A stretch of 64,000 bases of DNA, taken from contig JAETPU010000001.1 of NCBI GenBank assembly GCA_021771035.1, positions 62,001 through 126,000 on the forward strand, in the 5' to 3' direction. Below the pieces are notes generated by a model that saw nothing but the letters and a program-made list of their open reading frames with translations, made no database searches and was not told the DNA's origin. This DNA comes from Marvinbryantia formatexigens (lineage in GTDB: Bacteria; Bacillota; Clostridia; Oscillospirales; Ruminococcaceae). Below are positions 39,834-49,823 of the stretch, piece after piece; within the stretch, counting starts at the first letter, position 1, and every line of letters begins with the position of its first letter. Made by a program: the position numbers and the translations under genes.

Positions 39834-40757
39834 TTACAGGCGTTCCACTTCACATTCCAACTGAAAGCCTGTTTTTTCCTGTACGGTTTTCTGCACCACC
39901 TTAATCAGATCCAAAACATCCTGACAGGTGGCTCCTCCAGCATTGATCAGGAACCCGCTGTGCTTTTGGCTGACCATTGCGCCGCCTACCCGGACACCCT
40001 TCAGGCCGCTTTGCTCAATTAAAGCGGAGGCATATCCTCCCTGCGGGCGTTTAAAGGTACTGCCTGCGCTGGGATACTCCAGCGGCTGCTTGGATTTTCT
40101 GCGGGCCATATAATCATCCATTTTTGCTTTGATCTCTTCCGGATCCCCATGAGATAGCTGGACCACTGTGGAGAGAATCGTATGCTTCACGTCATGGTAG
40201 ATACTGTGCCGGTAGGAAAAATCCAGTTCATCCAACTCATACTCTCCGAATCTCCCGTTACAATCCAGGTGGTGTACACTTCGCACCACCTGCTGCATCT
40301 CACCCTGATAGGCTCCGGCGTTCATATAAACGGCGCCGCCCACGCTTCCTGGGATCCCCCATGCAAATTCCAGACCGGTTAAGCCATGTTCGTAGGCAAA
40401 CCAGCACAGCTGCGCCAAAGAAGCACCTGCCTGGACTTCGATCATGGTATCTCCTTTAAGTGCCATAGCGGAAAAGGCTTCCCCCAGGTGTATAATAAGC
40501 CCGCGGTAACCCGCATCGTTTACCAGGAGATTGGAACCCTTTCCGACGACACGCCAGGGAATCCCCTTCTGTTTGGCAAACTGAAGGATGGCAGCTATCT
40601 GGGACTCCTGGGACGGATCGACAAAAGCATCTGCCGGCCCGCCGATTTGAAAGGAGGTGTGCAGGGACATGGGCTCATCACACTTGCAGCAGCAGCCAAG
40701 CTGCCGGCACAAAGCTGAAAGTTCTTTCCAATGGTTCATACAATCTCTCACATTCAT
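39834..40757 (-). CDS. murB: UDP-N-acetylenolpyruvoylglucosamine reductase MurB
   Basis: 307 residues, type II MurB size. FAD-binding features are IGGPADAFVDPS, VVGKGSNLLVND and FAWGIPGSVGGAVYMNAGAY. The C-terminal domain has YPSAGSTFKRPQGGYASALIEQ, with the proton-donor Ser in SAGSTFKRP, and GAMVSQKHSGFLIN. MurB reduces enolpyruvyl-UDP-GlcNAc to UDP-MurNAc with NADPH, the second step of peptidoglycan precursor synthesis, in the cytosol. It is tightly packed between the glucokinase (18 bases) and rapZ (41 bases), as in many Clostridia where hprK-murB-rapZ-whiA cluster. Confidence 0.96.
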   Translation of the reverse strand: MNVRDCMNHWKELSALCRQLGCCCKCDEPMSLHTSFQIGGPADAFVDPSQESQIAAILQFAKQKGIPWRVVGKGSNLLVNDAGYRGLIIHLGEAFSAMALKGDTMIEVQAGASLAQLCWFAYEHGLTGLEFAWGIPGSVGGAVYMNAGAYQGEMQQVVRSVHHLDCNGRFGEYELDELDFSYRHSIYHDVKHTILSTVVQLSHGDPEEIKAKMDDYMARRKSKQPLEYPSAGSTFKRPQGGYASALIEQSGLKGVRVGGAMVSQKHSGFLINAGGATCQDVLDLIKVVQKTVQEKTGFQLECEVERL

Positions 40758-40775
40758 CAGGTTTTCTTGATAGGA

Positions 40776-41735
40776 TTACTGCTGCATCTGCCCTAAAAAG
40801 GCAGCGCCGATAATGCCGGCGTCATTGCCGAGCTGAGCCACCATCAGCTTCGTGTTGACCTGTGGGGAAATTGCCATGGTATGCTCATCGATGTATTTGC
40901 GAAGCGGGGCCAAAAGGGTCTCCCCTTCATTGCAGACGCCTCCGCCGATTACCAGGATTTCTGGCTGGAAGATATTCACAAAGTTTGCTAAGCCATATCC
41001 TAAGTATTCGATATACCGCTCCACCACCAGCTTGCCGGCATCGTCGCCCAGCCGCATGGCATCAAAAGCGGTGCGGCCGCTGATGTTCTCTGGATTGCCC
41101 TGGGACAATTCCCACATTTTTGATTCCTTGTGCTCCTGCATCACCTCATAGGTCAGAGCCTTCAGGCCGGTGGCGGAAGCATAGGCCTCCAGACAGCCGC
41201 GGCGGCCGCAGGTACAGGGACGTCCGTTGTAGACGATTCCCATATGCCCCAGTTCGGCACCGGCAAAAAACTGGCCGCCGTATATTTTACCGTCAATGAT
41301 AACCCCGCCGCCGATACCAGTTCCAATCGTGATGGCAACTACATTTCGTTTGCCCTTGGCGGCACCGGCAATTGCTTCTCCATAAGCGGCGGCGTTGGCG
41401 TCATTTTCAATATAAACGGCTTTGTTCAGGCGTTTTTCCATCTCAGCCTTCATTGGCAGATTATGAAAATCCAGATTATTGGAGTACTCTAAGATTCCGG
41501 TATCGGTGTTCGCGGTTCCGGGAGAACCGATTCCCACCCACTGTACGGCGTCAAGGGTAATGCCGGCATCCTGCACAGCCAGATTTGCGGCTTTTGCCAT
41601 ATCATCGCAGATCTCAGCCGCAGGCCGCGGAAGCCTCGTTTTAATAGAGGCTTTGCCAACAATCCGATAGTCTTCGTCCACAACACCGGCGGCAATGTTG
41701 GTTCCGCCTAAATCAATTCCCAGATAGTATTTCAT
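40776..41735 (-). CDS. glk: ROK-family glucokinase
   Basis: 319 residues. The ROK signature is complete: LGIDLGGTNIAAGVVDE (ATP phosphate loop), NLDFHNLPMKAEME, IENDANAAAYGE with the catalytic Asp, and the zinc-binding GHMGIVYNGRPCTCGRRGCLEAYAS. These features match Firmicutes glucokinase (GlcK), which phosphorylates glucose with ATP. The cytosolic enzyme would feed glycolysis from the galactosidase and mannosidase products. It lies between hprK and murB; the ROK gene in this wall/regulatory block is an uncommon but plausible link between sugar supply and carbon control. A closely related N-acetylmannosamine or fructose kinase is not excluded. Confidence 0.92.
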   Translation of the reverse strand: MKYYLGIDLGGTNIAAGVVDEDYRIVGKASIKTRLPRPAAEICDDMAKAANLAVQDAGITLDAVQWVGIGSPGTANTDTGILEYSNNLDFHNLPMKAEMEKRLNKAVYIENDANAAAYGEAIAGAAKGKRNVVAITIGTGIGGGVIIDGKIYGGQFFAGAELGHMGIVYNGRPCTCGRRGCLEAYASATGLKALTYEVMQEHKESKMWELSQGNPENISGRTAFDAMRLGDDAGKLVVERYIEYLGYGLANFVNIFQPEILVIGGGVCNEGETLLAPLRKYIDEHTMAISPQVNTKLMVAQLGNDAGIIGAAFLGQMQQ

Positions 41736-41774
41736 GACTCTTCGCTCCCCGTTTGTATTTTACATTCTCTTGGA

Positions 41775-42734
41775 TTAATAGGCATCCCAGTCCGTGGAGG
41801 TGTCCTCGCCGGGTTCAATCATCCCCAGCTTTTGGAGCAATTCCTGCGCGGCGTTATAACCCATCTTTTTCTGACGGTTGTTCATGGCGGCAACCTCAAT
41901 GATGATTGCCAGGTTCCGTCCTGGTTTTACAGGCACAGTCAGGCTGGGAACCTTGATTCCCAAAATTTCATTATACTCGTTCTCCATGCCCATACGATCG
42001 TATACCTTATTCTGATCCCAGAGCTCCAACTGGATAATCATATCAATTTTTTCCGTCACCTTAATGGCGCCCATACCGAAGATACGCCTGGCGTTGATTA
42101 TACCGATTCCACGCAGCTCCAGGAAATGGCGGATATTTTCCGGGGAGGAGCCCACCAAAGTTTTGCTGGATACCCGTCGGATTTCCACCGCATCGTCGGC
42201 GATTAACCGGTGCCCGCGTTTGACAAGCTCAATGGCGGTTTCGGATTTTCCTACGCCGCTTTCCCCCAGAAGCAGTATTCCCTCGCCGTACACCTCTACT
42301 AAAACGCCGTGGCGGGTGATGCGCGGGGCCAGCTCTACATTTAAAAAGGCAATCAGCGTAGACATAAAGGTGGAGGTGGCTTCTGAGGTGCGCAGAAGAG
42401 CAACTCCATATGTTTTACTGTATTCCAGCATTTCCGGAAATATTTCCAGATTCCTAGTAATAATGACTACCGGAGGCCGGCGGGAGAAATAATCCTCCAA
42501 TTTTTTCGCCAATTCTGCCTGTGGGAACTGCTCCAGATAGGCAAATTCGGATTTTCCCAGAATTTGAACGCGCTCCTGATCGAAAAATTCGAAAAATCCT
42601 CCCAGCTGCAGGCCGGGACGGTTGATATCCGCACTGCTGATATAGAATTCCTTGGCGTCGCTGGGCAGATACAGGGTTTGCAAATTGAGTTCCTTAATAA
42701 TTTTGGCAAGACTGACTTTAAAGATAGCTGACAT
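41775..42734 (-). CDS. hprK: HPr kinase/phosphorylase
   Basis: 319 residues. The N-terminal MurF-like domain ([23 protein letters not shown]) precedes the bifunctional kinase domain with Walker [12 protein letters not shown], the IADDAVEI segment and the HprK signature [15 protein letters not shown]. HprK phosphorylates HPr on Ser46 in response to fructose-1,6-bisphosphate and drives CcpA-mediated catabolite repression in Gram-positives; it also dephosphorylates. ATG 42734 has GGAGAGTGAGGG upstream and matches the family start; the upstream frame to 42758 is not conserved. It is the first gene of the minus-strand block and has its own promoter. Confidence 0.96.
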   Translation of the reverse strand: MSAIFKVSLAKIIKELNLQTLYLPSDAKEFYISSADINRPGLQLGGFFEFFDQERVQILGKSEFAYLEQFPQAELAKKLEDYFSRRPPVVIITRNLEIFPEMLEYSKTYGVALLRTSEATSTFMSTLIAFLNVELAPRITRHGVLVEVYGEGILLLGESGVGKSETAIELVKRGHRLIADDAVEIRRVSSKTLVGSSPENIRHFLELRGIGIINARRIFGMGAIKVTEKIDMIIQLELWDQNKVYDRMGMENEYNEILGIKVPSLTVPVKPGRNLAIIIEVAAMNNRQKKMGYNAAQELLQKLGMIEPGEDTSTDWDAY

Positions 42735-42795
42735 ACCCTCACTCTCCAAATATCTCAATTTTTTATAACCGGTGCCGAACGATACTTCTTGTCCT

Positions 42796-42824
42796 ATTAT
42801 ACCCTACATTTCCTTTACTTTCAA
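42796..42824 (-). promoter_or_regulatory. Promoter of the hprK-glk-murB-rapZ-whiA-dnaE block
   Basis: Minus strand: TTGAAA, 17 bases, TATAAT, about 60 bases before hprK. Short intergenic gaps downstream suggest that it serves the whole block. Confidence 0.65.
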
Positions 42825-42925
42825 ATAAAACCGAAGAAAACATGCCAACGGATACCGGCTGCATCAGGACACGGAACAAATGGAACGCTGAAATTACTGT
42901 ATTACTGACGGTTGGCTGAATCTTT

Positions 42926-42972
42926 AAAAAGGCACCGAGCCATGTAAAGACTAATTCTTTACATGGCTCGGT
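42926..42972 (-). terminator. Terminator after cysK
   Basis: A 17-bp perfect stem (ACCGAGCCATGTAAAGA and complement) with a CTAAT loop; the minus tail is GCCTTTTT. It separates cysK from hprK. Confidence 0.88.
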
Positions 42973-43002
42973 AAAAAACTTTACACTAAAGACGTTGTTG
43001 GA

Positions 43003-43944
43003 TTAATCCTTGCGGCCCTCCAAAAAGCCCGGAACCGTCAGATAGCGTTCACCGGTATCCGGCAACAGCACAACAATATTCTTGCCGTTGTATTCCGGCC
43101 TGGCTGCTAAAGAAAGTGCCGCCCATAATGCCGCACCGGAGGAGATTCCAACCAAAATTCCTTCGGTTTGCCGCATCAGTTTGGAGGTGGAAAAAGCGTC
43201 GTGATCCTGTACCTGTATCACTTCATCCACAAGTTCCCGATTCATAATTTCCGGGATGAACCCTGCCCCAATTCCCTGAATTGCATGGGGGCCTTTGGCT
43301 CCGCCGGAAAGAACCGGGGATTTTGACGGTTCCACAGCCGCCAGGGTGACGGAGGGGTTCTGCTCTTTCAGATAGGCTCCGGCACCGGAAATGGTACCGC
43401 CCGTTCCTACGCCGGCGACGAAGCAGTCTACTTTGCCGTTTAAATCTCTCCAGATTTCCGGGCCGGTAGTGTGGTAATGCGCCCGGACATTTGCTTTGTT
43501 GATAAATTGTCCGGGAATAAAGGAGTTTGGTGTTTCTTTTTGCAGTTCCTCAGCCTTGGCGATGGCCCCGGGCATCCCCTGAGAGCCAGGCGTCAGGACA
43601 ATCTGTGCGCCGTAGGCCTGGATTAGGTTTCTTCGCTCGATACTCATACTATCCGGCATAACGATAATGCAGCGGTAACCGCGGGAGCTGGCAATGCTGG
43701 ACAAGGCAATACCGGTATTGCCGCTTGTGGGTTCAATTAAAACGGCGCCTGGTTTAATTAGGCCTTTCTCTTCAGCGTCCAGGATCATGAAAAGTGCTGC
43801 GCGATCCTTTGCGCTGGATGCCGGATTGAAGCATTCCAATTTTGCATACACCGTTGCCCCAAAGCCGCAGCTTTCTTTTATTCTTTTGAGTTCGAGAAGC
43901 GGTGTATTCCCAATTAACTGTGTTATATCCTGATAAAGCGCCAT
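43003..43944 (-). CDS. cysK: Cysteine synthase (O-acetylserine sulfhydrylase)
   Basis: 313 residues. The PLP lysine lies in NPASSAKDRAALFMI, and the substrate and phosphate-binding loops are PTSGNTGIALSSIA and GVGTGGTISGAG. QGIGAGFIPE and SSGAALWAAL complete the fold. The enzyme makes cysteine from O-acetylserine and sulfide. ATG 43944 is preferred over ATG 43950, because GAAGGGAAG lies about 6 bases before it. A strong terminator stands upstream, after the rubredoxin gene, so cysK has a separate or readthrough transcript; I found no clear promoter in the short 37-base gap. Confidence 0.95.
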   Translation of the reverse strand: MALYQDITQLIGNTPLLELKRIKESCGFGATVYAKLECFNPASSAKDRAALFMILDAEEKGLIKPGAVLIEPTSGNTGIALSSIASSRGYRCIIVMPDSMSIERRNLIQAYGAQIVLTPGSQGMPGAIAKAEELQKETPNSFIPGQFINKANVRAHYHTTGPEIWRDLNGKVDCFVAGVGTGGTISGAGAYLKEQNPSVTLAAVEPSKSPVLSGGAKGPHAIQGIGAGFIPEIMNRELVDEVIQVQDHDAFSTSKLMRQTEGILVGISSGAALWAALSLAARPEYNGKNIVVLLPDTGERYLTVPGFLEGRKD

Positions 43945-43981
43945 AAGCATCTTCCCTTCTAAAAATGATTGTAGTATTTAT

Positions 43982-44013
43982 AAAAAAGGCGAAGGACCAT
44001 TTTGTCCTTCGCC
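43982..44013 (-). terminator. Terminator after the rubredoxin gene
   Basis: GGCGAAGGAC/GTCCTTCGCC stem, loop CATTTT-like, followed on the minus strand by TTTTTTA. Confidence 0.88.
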
Positions 44014-44025
44014 CTTGAGACTGTT

Positions 44026-44184
44026 TTAGGCCTCTTCAAACAAATCTTTGCCAACACCACACATTGGACAGACAAAATCGTCCGGGATATCCTCCCACTT
44101 GGTGCCGGGGGCAATGCCGTTCTCCGGATCTCCATCCGCTTCATTGTAGGTGTATCCACAGACAGTACAAACATAGCTTTTCAT
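44026..44184 (-). CDS. Rubredoxin
   Basis: 52 residues, standard rubredoxin size. The two iron-binding knuckles are [10 protein letters not shown] and [10 protein letters not shown] (CxxC...CxxC). The conserved [20 protein letters not shown] lies between them. Rubredoxin holds one Fe(Cys)4 site and carries single electrons, often to rubrerythrin, desulfoferrodoxin or flavodiiron proteins during oxidative stress in anaerobes. The start has GGAGGAACTGAAA. It has its own promoter at 44226 and terminator at 43982, so it is a single-gene unit. No rubredoxin reductase or rubrerythrin gene is adjacent. Confidence 0.95.
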   Translation of the reverse strand: MKSYVCTVCGYTYNEADGDPENGIAPGTKWEDIPDDFVCPMCGVGKDLFEEA

Positions 44185-44225
44185 TTTCAGTTCCTCCATT
44201 TCTCATCTTATTTTGGATTGATAAA

Positions 44226-44254
44226 AATATACCATATTAGTAGTGCTTTGTAAA
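44226..44254 (-). promoter_or_regulatory. Rubredoxin promoter
   Basis: Minus strand: TTTACA, 17 bases, TATATT, about 40 bases upstream of the start. Confidence 0.6.
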
Positions 44255-44296
44255 TAGGGTTCACTAAAATTTCTTAAAAAATTCATCAGATAAGAC

Positions 44297-47119
44297 CTAT
44301 TTTAAAATCCGCTTCAGGTATTGTCCGGTATAGGACTTTTTGCATTTGGCGACCTCTTCAGGCGTGCCGCAGGCAACTACGGTTCCGCCTCGGTCTCCGC
44401 CCTCCGGTCCAAGGTCGATAATATAGTCCGCTGTTTTAATCATATCCAAATTATGCTCGATTATCACAACAGTATTACCGCTGTCCACAAATTTCTGCAA
44501 AACATTGACCAGGTTGTGCACATCCGCCGTATGCAGGCCGGTGGTGGGTTCATCTAAAATATAAATGGTACGCCCAGTGGGCCGTTTGGAGAGTTCTGCA
44601 GCCAGTTTTACCCGCTGTGCCTCACCACCTGAAAGTGTAGTGGCGGGCTGGCCAACCTTGATATAGCCAAGACCAACCTCCGAGAGAGTCTGGAGTTTTC
44701 TGAGGATTTTGGGGACATTTTCAAAGAAAACCACCGCCTCATCCACTGTCATTTCCAGGATATCGTAGATATTCTTGCCTTTATATTTCACTTCCAGAGT
44801 TTCCCGGTTATACCGCTTGCCCTTGCAGACCTCACAGGGTACATAGATGTCCGGCAGAAAATGCATTTCAATTTCCAGGATACCATCGCCTTCGCAGGCC
44901 TCGCAGCGCCCGCCCTTTACATTAAAGGAAAACCGGCTTGACGTGTATCCCCTGACCTTTGCATCGTTTGTATTGGCGAAAAGTTCCCGGATATCGGTAA
45001 AAACACCGGTATAGGTGGCGGGATTGGAACGGGGGGTGCGTCCAATGGGAGACTGATCGATATCAATCACCTTATCCAGGTTTTCAATACCCATAATTTC
45101 CGCACAGTGGCCGGGCTTATGGCGGGAGCCATTGAGCCGGACAGCCAAAGTTTTATATAAAATCTCATTGACAAGTGTACTCTTTCCGGAACCGGAGACT
45201 CCAGTAACAGCAGTAAAGGTTCCCAGCGGAATCTTTACGTCGATAGATTTTAGGTTGTTTTCTTTCGCTCCCTTGATAGTGAGATAATTACCCGTGCCTG
45301 GACGGCGCACAGCGGGAATTTCAATTTTCTTTCGGCCGCTGAGATACTGCCCGGTATAGGAATTCTCACATTTTTTAATGTCATCTACCGTACCGGCGCA
45401 GACAATTTCACCGCCGTGGACACCGGCCCCCGGCCCCACATCCACAATATAATCGGCGGCATACATGGTATCCTCGTCGTGCTCCACCACAATGACGGTA
45501 TTACCTAAATCCCGCAGATTGCGTAAAGTTCCGATGAGGCGATCATTATCCCGCTGATGCAGGCCAATGCTGGGCTCGTCCAGAATGTAGAGGACACCGG
45601 TGAGCGAGGAGCCGATTTGTGTTGCCAGCCGGATGCGCTGGCTCTCACCGCCGGAAAGTGTTCCTGCGGCGCGGGATAGCGTAAGATATTCCAGGCCCAC
45701 GCTCTTGAGAAAGCCCAGCCGCTCCCGAATCTCCTTGAGAATTTGATTGGCGATTTTTTGTTCCATGTCGGTGAGCTTGAGCGTATCCAAAAATTGCAGC
45801 GCATCCTCTACAGACATTTTGCAGAATTCACTGATATTGATACCGCCTACCAAGACGGACAGAAATTCCTTTTTCAATCGGTCGCCGTGACAGGAGGGGC
45901 ATACCACGGAGCTCATATAGGAGGTGATTTCCTCCCGCATCCAGGAACTGCTGGTTTCCCGAAAACGCCGTTCCAAATTATTGACGATGCCCTCAAACAC
46001 CGACTGGTAGGTACTGCTGATATTGCTGCTTTCCCGTTGCAGAGCGATTTTCTCACCATTTGTTCCGTATAACAGAATATCCACAATCTTTTTGGGAAGA
46101 TCCTGAATGGGGGTGTCCAGGGAAAAGCCATAGTGTGCCGCCAGGCCCTCGTAATACATCTGGGCCACACCGCCCTCAGCATAATACCAACCGCTGGCCT
46201 TGATAGCCCCCTTGCGGATAGAGAGCTTTTTATTCGGGATGACCAAATCAGGATCTACGTGCATAAAAGTCCCCAGACCGGTACATTTCTCACAGGCGCC
46301 CAGAGGATTATTGAAGGAAAACATTCTGGGATTGAGCTCGTCGATGCTGATTCCATGCTCGGGACAGGCATAGTTCTGAGAAAAAACCATGTCCTCTCCG
46401 TCCACCACGCTGATGAATGCAAGGCCGCCGGAAAGCCCTACCGCAGTCTCCAGAGAATCGGAGAGCCGGGAGCGGATGTCGTCCCGGAGCACAAGCCTGT
46501 CCACAACGATTTCAATATTATGTTTCTTGTTTTTCTCCATAGGAATCTGCTCCTGGAGATCATAGATATTCCCGTCCACGCGCACCCGGGCAAAACCGGA
46601 ACGGCGCGCTGCATCGAATTCCTTGGCGTGTTCCCCTTTTCTCCCCTTGACGACCGGAGCCAGAACCAAAAATTTGGTTCCTGCAGGCAGAGCAAAAACC
46701 TGATCTACCATCTGGTCAATCGTCTGCTGGCGGATGGGTTTACCGCAAACCGGACAGTGCGGAATACCAATTCTGGCGTACATCAGGCGCAGATAGTCAT
46801 AGATTTCCGTGACAGTTCCCACGGTAGAACGGGGGTTTTTTGAAGTGGTTTTTTGATCAATGGAAATTGCCGGGGATAATCCCTCAATGTAATCCACATC
46901 TGGTTTTTCCATCTGTCCCAAAAACTGACGGGCATAGGAAGAAAGGCTCTCCACATAACGCCTCTGTCCATCCGCATAAATGGTATCGAAGGCCAGTGAG
47001 GACTTTCCAGAGCCGGAAAGTCCGGTGAACACAATCAGCTGATCCCGCGGCAGCTCCACATTGATATTTTTCAGATTATGTTCCCGTGCTCCTTTGATGA
47101 TGATCTTGTCAATTGCCAT
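44297..47119 (-). CDS. uvrA: Excinuclease ABC subunit A
   Basis: 940 residues, normal UvrA length. Two ABC ATPase modules: Walker [15 protein letters not shown] near the N-terminus and [13 protein letters not shown] near residue 640; ABC signatures [12 protein letters not shown] and [12 protein letters not shown]. Zinc modules show CPVCGKP, CPSCHG and [17 protein letters not shown]. UvrA dimers find bulky DNA damage and load UvrB. The start has AAAAAGGAGATTTCC. It follows uvrB by 37 bases in one SOS-regulated transcript. Confidence 0.98.
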   Translation of the reverse strand: MAIDKIIIKGAREHNLKNINVELPRDQLIVFTGLSGSGKSSLAFDTIYADGQRRYVESLSSYARQFLGQMEKPDVDYIEGLSPAISIDQKTTSKNPRSTVGTVTEIYDYLRLMYARIGIPHCPVCGKPIRQQTIDQMVDQVFALPAGTKFLVLAPVVKGRKGEHAKEFDAARRSGFARVRVDGNIYDLQEQIPMEKNKKHNIEIVVDRLVLRDDIRSRLSDSLETAVGLSGGLAFISVVDGEDMVFSQNYACPEHGISIDELNPRMFSFNNPLGACEKCTGLGTFMHVDPDLVIPNKKLSIRKGAIKASGWYYAEGGVAQMYYEGLAAHYGFSLDTPIQDLPKKIVDILLYGTNGEKIALQRESSNISSTYQSVFEGIVNNLERRFRETSSSWMREEITSYMSSVVCPSCHGDRLKKEFLSVLVGGINISEFCKMSVEDALQFLDTLKLTDMEQKIANQILKEIRERLGFLKSVGLEYLTLSRAAGTLSGGESQRIRLATQIGSSLTGVLYILDEPSIGLHQRDNDRLIGTLRNLRDLGNTVIVVEHDEDTMYAADYIVDVGPGAGVHGGEIVCAGTVDDIKKCENSYTGQYLSGRKKIEIPAVRRPGTGNYLTIKGAKENNLKSIDVKIPLGTFTAVTGVSGSGKSTLVNEILYKTLAVRLNGSRHKPGHCAEIMGIENLDKVIDIDQSPIGRTPRSNPATYTGVFTDIRELFANTNDAKVRGYTSSRFSFNVKGGRCEACEGDGILEIEMHFLPDIYVPCEVCKGKRYNRETLEVKYKGKNIYDILEMTVDEAVVFFENVPKILRKLQTLSEVGLGYIKVGQPATTLSGGEAQRVKLAAELSKRPTGRTIYILDEPTTGLHTADVHNLVNVLQKFVDSGNTVVIIEHNLDMIKTADYIIDLGPEGGDRGGTVVACGTPEEVAKCKKSYTGQYLKRILK

Positions 47120-47156
47120 GGAAATCTCCTTTTTCTGGTTTACTTATTCCACTTAT

Positions 47157-49148
47157 CTATTTTTCTGCCTGCAATTTCTTGATTTTATCCCGCAGATAGG
47201 CCGCGTGTTCAAATTCCAGAAGTTTAGCGGCGTTTTTCATCTCCATTGTCAGGCGCTCGATCATGGCTTCGCGTTCCTTTTTGTTGAGTTTCTTCTTGGA
47301 AGAGCTTCCCTTGGACTTGCCGGAATCCTTTGGCATGGAAATCTCCAAGACGTCCCGGACTTCCTTCTGAATTGTCTTGGGCACAATGCCGTGTTCCTCA
47401 TTGTAAGCGGTTTGAATCTGACGGCGGCGCAAAGTTTCCCGTATGGCATACTCCATGGAAGGCGTTACGGAATCCGCATACATAATCACCTGGCCCTCCA
47501 CATTCCGCGCAGCACGGCCGATGGTCTGCACCAATGAGGTCTCCGAACGCAGAAAGCCCTCTTTGTCAGCATCCAAAATCGCCACCAGGGATACCTCCGG
47601 AATGTCCAGGCCCTCACGCAGCAGGTTGATGCCAACCAGCACGTCAAATTCACCTAAACGGAGATCCCGCAAAATTTCCATACGTTCCATAGTATCCACA
47701 TCGTGGTGCATATACCGCACCTTGACGCCCATGGAATCCAAAAAGGCGGTCAAATCCTCTGCCATTTTTTTGGTGAGGGTCGTCACCAAGACACGCTGTC
47801 CCTTGGCGGTGCGCAGATTGATCTCCGAGAGGAGATCGTCGATCTGGCCCTCCACCGGCTTGACAATGACCTGTGGATCCAACAGCCCTGTAGGACGGAT
47901 GACCTGTTCCACAATCTGCGCGCTCTTTTCCCGCTCCAACTGTCCCGGTGTGGCACTGACGAAAATAATCTGATTGAGCTTGGAATAGAACTCGTCAAAA
48001 TTCAGCGGACGGTTGTCATAGGCCGAGGGCAGCCGGAACCCAAAATCAATCAGATTTTTCTTGCGGGCCCGGTCTCCCCCATACATTCCCCGAACCTGCG
48101 GCAGAGTTACATGGGATTCATCCACAAACAGCAGAAAATCGTCCGGAAAATAGTCCAACAGCGTGTAGGGCATACTTCCGGCTGGCCGTCCCGAGAGGAC
48201 GCGGGAATAGTTTTCAATCCCCTTACAGAACCCGATCTCCTGCATCATTTCAATATCATAGTTGGTACGCTCCCGGATACGCTGTGCTTCGATGAGTTTA
48301 TCGTTGGCCTTAAAGTAGGCTACACGTTCCTCCATCTCCTGTTCGATCACCTGGATAGCAGCCTGCATCTTCTCCATAGGCACAATGTAATGGGACGCCG
48401 GGTAAATTGCCACATGAGAGATAATATTTTTGAGTTCGCCGGTGAGCACATTGATTTCTGAGATGCGATCAATTTCATCGCCAAAAAATTCTACCCTTAC
48501 CGCCGTATCCCCCGAATAGGCAGGAAAAATTTCAACAACGTCTCCCCGCACCCGAAATTTGTTGCGGACAAAGTTGATGTCATTTCGTTCATATTGGATT
48601 TCCACCAGCTTTCTGGTGAGCTCCTCCCTGGTTTTCTGCATCCCCTGGCGCAGGGAAATCACCATGTTGCGGTAGTCAATCGGGTCTCCCAAGCTGTAAA
48701 TACAGGATACGCTGGCGACAATGATAACGTCCCGGCGTTCCGACAGCGCCGAGGTAGCAGAATGCCGGAGCTTTTCAATCTCTTCGTTGATGGCGCTGTC
48801 CTTTTCAATGTAGGTGTCCGTGCTGGCAATATAGGCTTCCGGCTGATAATAATCGTAGTACGATACAAAATACTCCACAGCATTATCCGGGAAAAACTCC
48901 CGGAATTCCGAGCAGAGCTGAGCTGCCAGGGTTTTATTATGGGCCAGTACAAGCGTTGGCCGATTTGTCTGGGCAATAATGTTGGCCATAGTAAAGGTTT
49001 TTCCGGAACCTGTAACACCCAGAAGCGTCTGCTCCTTATCCCCCTTCAAAACACCATCCACCAGCTTGGCGATAGCTTGGGGCTGATCCCCTGTAGGCTG
49101 ATAGGAGGAAACCAGCTTGAAGGGCTTCAATTCGTTATGCTCGTTCAT
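47157..49148 (-). CDS. uvrB: Excinuclease ABC subunit B
   Basis: 663 residues. It shows [14 protein letters not shown], Walker [16 protein letters not shown], the beta-hairpin region [27 protein letters not shown], helicase motifs including [11 protein letters not shown], and a C-terminal UVR/UvrC-binding motif ([26 protein letters not shown]). UvrB verifies damage and recruits UvrC. ATG 49148 is chosen: GGAGA lies 9-10 bases upstream, while ATG 49157 abuts that site. The promoter and LexA box upstream show SOS control of uvrB-uvrA. No uvrC is seen in the window. Confidence 0.98.
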   Translation of the reverse strand: MNEHNELKPFKLVSSYQPTGDQPQAIAKLVDGVLKGDKEQTLLGVTGSGKTFTMANIIAQTNRPTLVLAHNKTLAAQLCSEFREFFPDNAVEYFVSYYDYYQPEAYIASTDTYIEKDSAINEEIEKLRHSATSALSERRDVIIVASVSCIYSLGDPIDYRNMVISLRQGMQKTREELTRKLVEIQYERNDINFVRNKFRVRGDVVEIFPAYSGDTAVRVEFFGDEIDRISEINVLTGELKNIISHVAIYPASHYIVPMEKMQAAIQVIEQEMEERVAYFKANDKLIEAQRIRERTNYDIEMMQEIGFCKGIENYSRVLSGRPAGSMPYTLLDYFPDDFLLFVDESHVTLPQVRGMYGGDRARKKNLIDFGFRLPSAYDNRPLNFDEFYSKLNQIIFVSATPGQLEREKSAQIVEQVIRPTGLLDPQVIVKPVEGQIDDLLSEINLRTAKGQRVLVTTLTKKMAEDLTAFLDSMGVKVRYMHHDVDTMERMEILRDLRLGEFDVLVGINLLREGLDIPEVSLVAILDADKEGFLRSETSLVQTIGRAARNVEGQVIMYADSVTPSMEYAIRETLRRRQIQTAYNEEHGIVPKTIQKEVRDVLEISMPKDSGKSKGSSSKKKLNKKEREAMIERLTMEMKNAAKLLEFEHAAYLRDKIKKLQAEK

Positions 49149-49207
49149 AGGCAACATTCTCCATTTATCGTTTCATCCGGCTGATGTGGCGTCTGTCTGT
49201 TCTGTTC

Positions 49208-49221
49208 AGAACGAATGTTCT
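49208..49221 (-). promoter_or_regulatory. LexA (DinR) SOS box of uvrBA
   Basis: AGAACGAATGTTCT is a perfect GAAC-N4-GTTC match to the Gram-positive LexA operator. It lies 7 bases downstream of the -10 element, so bound LexA would cover the transcription start. Confidence 0.85.
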
Positions 49222-49228
49222 AAGAGCT

Positions 49229-49257
49229 ATTTTACACCTGCAAATTCCCGATGTCAA
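49229..49257 (-). promoter_or_regulatory. uvrBA promoter
   Basis: Minus strand: TTGACA (consensus), 17 bases, TAAAAT. An extra TGCTATAAT box lies about 20 bases further upstream and may be a second promoter. Confidence 0.75.
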
Positions 49258-49755
49258 CCGATAAATTATAGCATTTTTCGTCCTGTTTTTCAATTTTTAA
49301 AATTATACTGTTTACTTTCCGAACAAGGGAATCCATACCAATGCGGGTTCCGGGATTTATTCTGACTCTCAGCAGGAGTATAGTCTGCCTTTCTGTATTT
49401 TAAGCCTTAAATTGTGCCGTTTATCCAACAGAAAGTAAGGATAATGCATGGACGCTGCCTTCTTCGCGGTAAGCGTTGTGCCACTATGAGTCCATCGTTT
49501 CAATGTTTCACATGGCTGAGATTTTCCCCAAAACCTGCCGCAGATTGGAAAATAACGTTTTCTAGTATTTTTCAGGACAGCAGGTACAGAAACCGGGCGC
49601 TGAAATATGACGGCTCTTAGGAGACTGGAACGCTGCGCCAGTGCAGAGGTTCTCTCTACCATTGTGATTCGGTCTGTTTCACAAAGTTGCAGTGATAGGT
49701 GGCCTTGCGGTATTTTTATCTATAGTAATATCTTATAAATTCTGATATTCTATGC
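49258..49755. other. Gene-free spacer between uvrB and the LysR gene
   Basis: About 500 bases. Open frames of 68-97 codons overlap on both strands, with no ribosome site and no recognisable motif. No gene is supported. Confidence 0.4.
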
Positions 49756-49784
49756 TTGACGGGCATCGAATCCAATGCTACACT
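49756..49784 (+). promoter_or_regulatory. Promoter of the LysR gene
   Basis: TTGACG, 17 bases, TACACT, 40 bases before the ATG. Confidence 0.6.
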
Positions 49785-49823
49785 CTAGGTGAGTTATAAA
49801 TGAACTGAAAGGGTGTGATTAAA

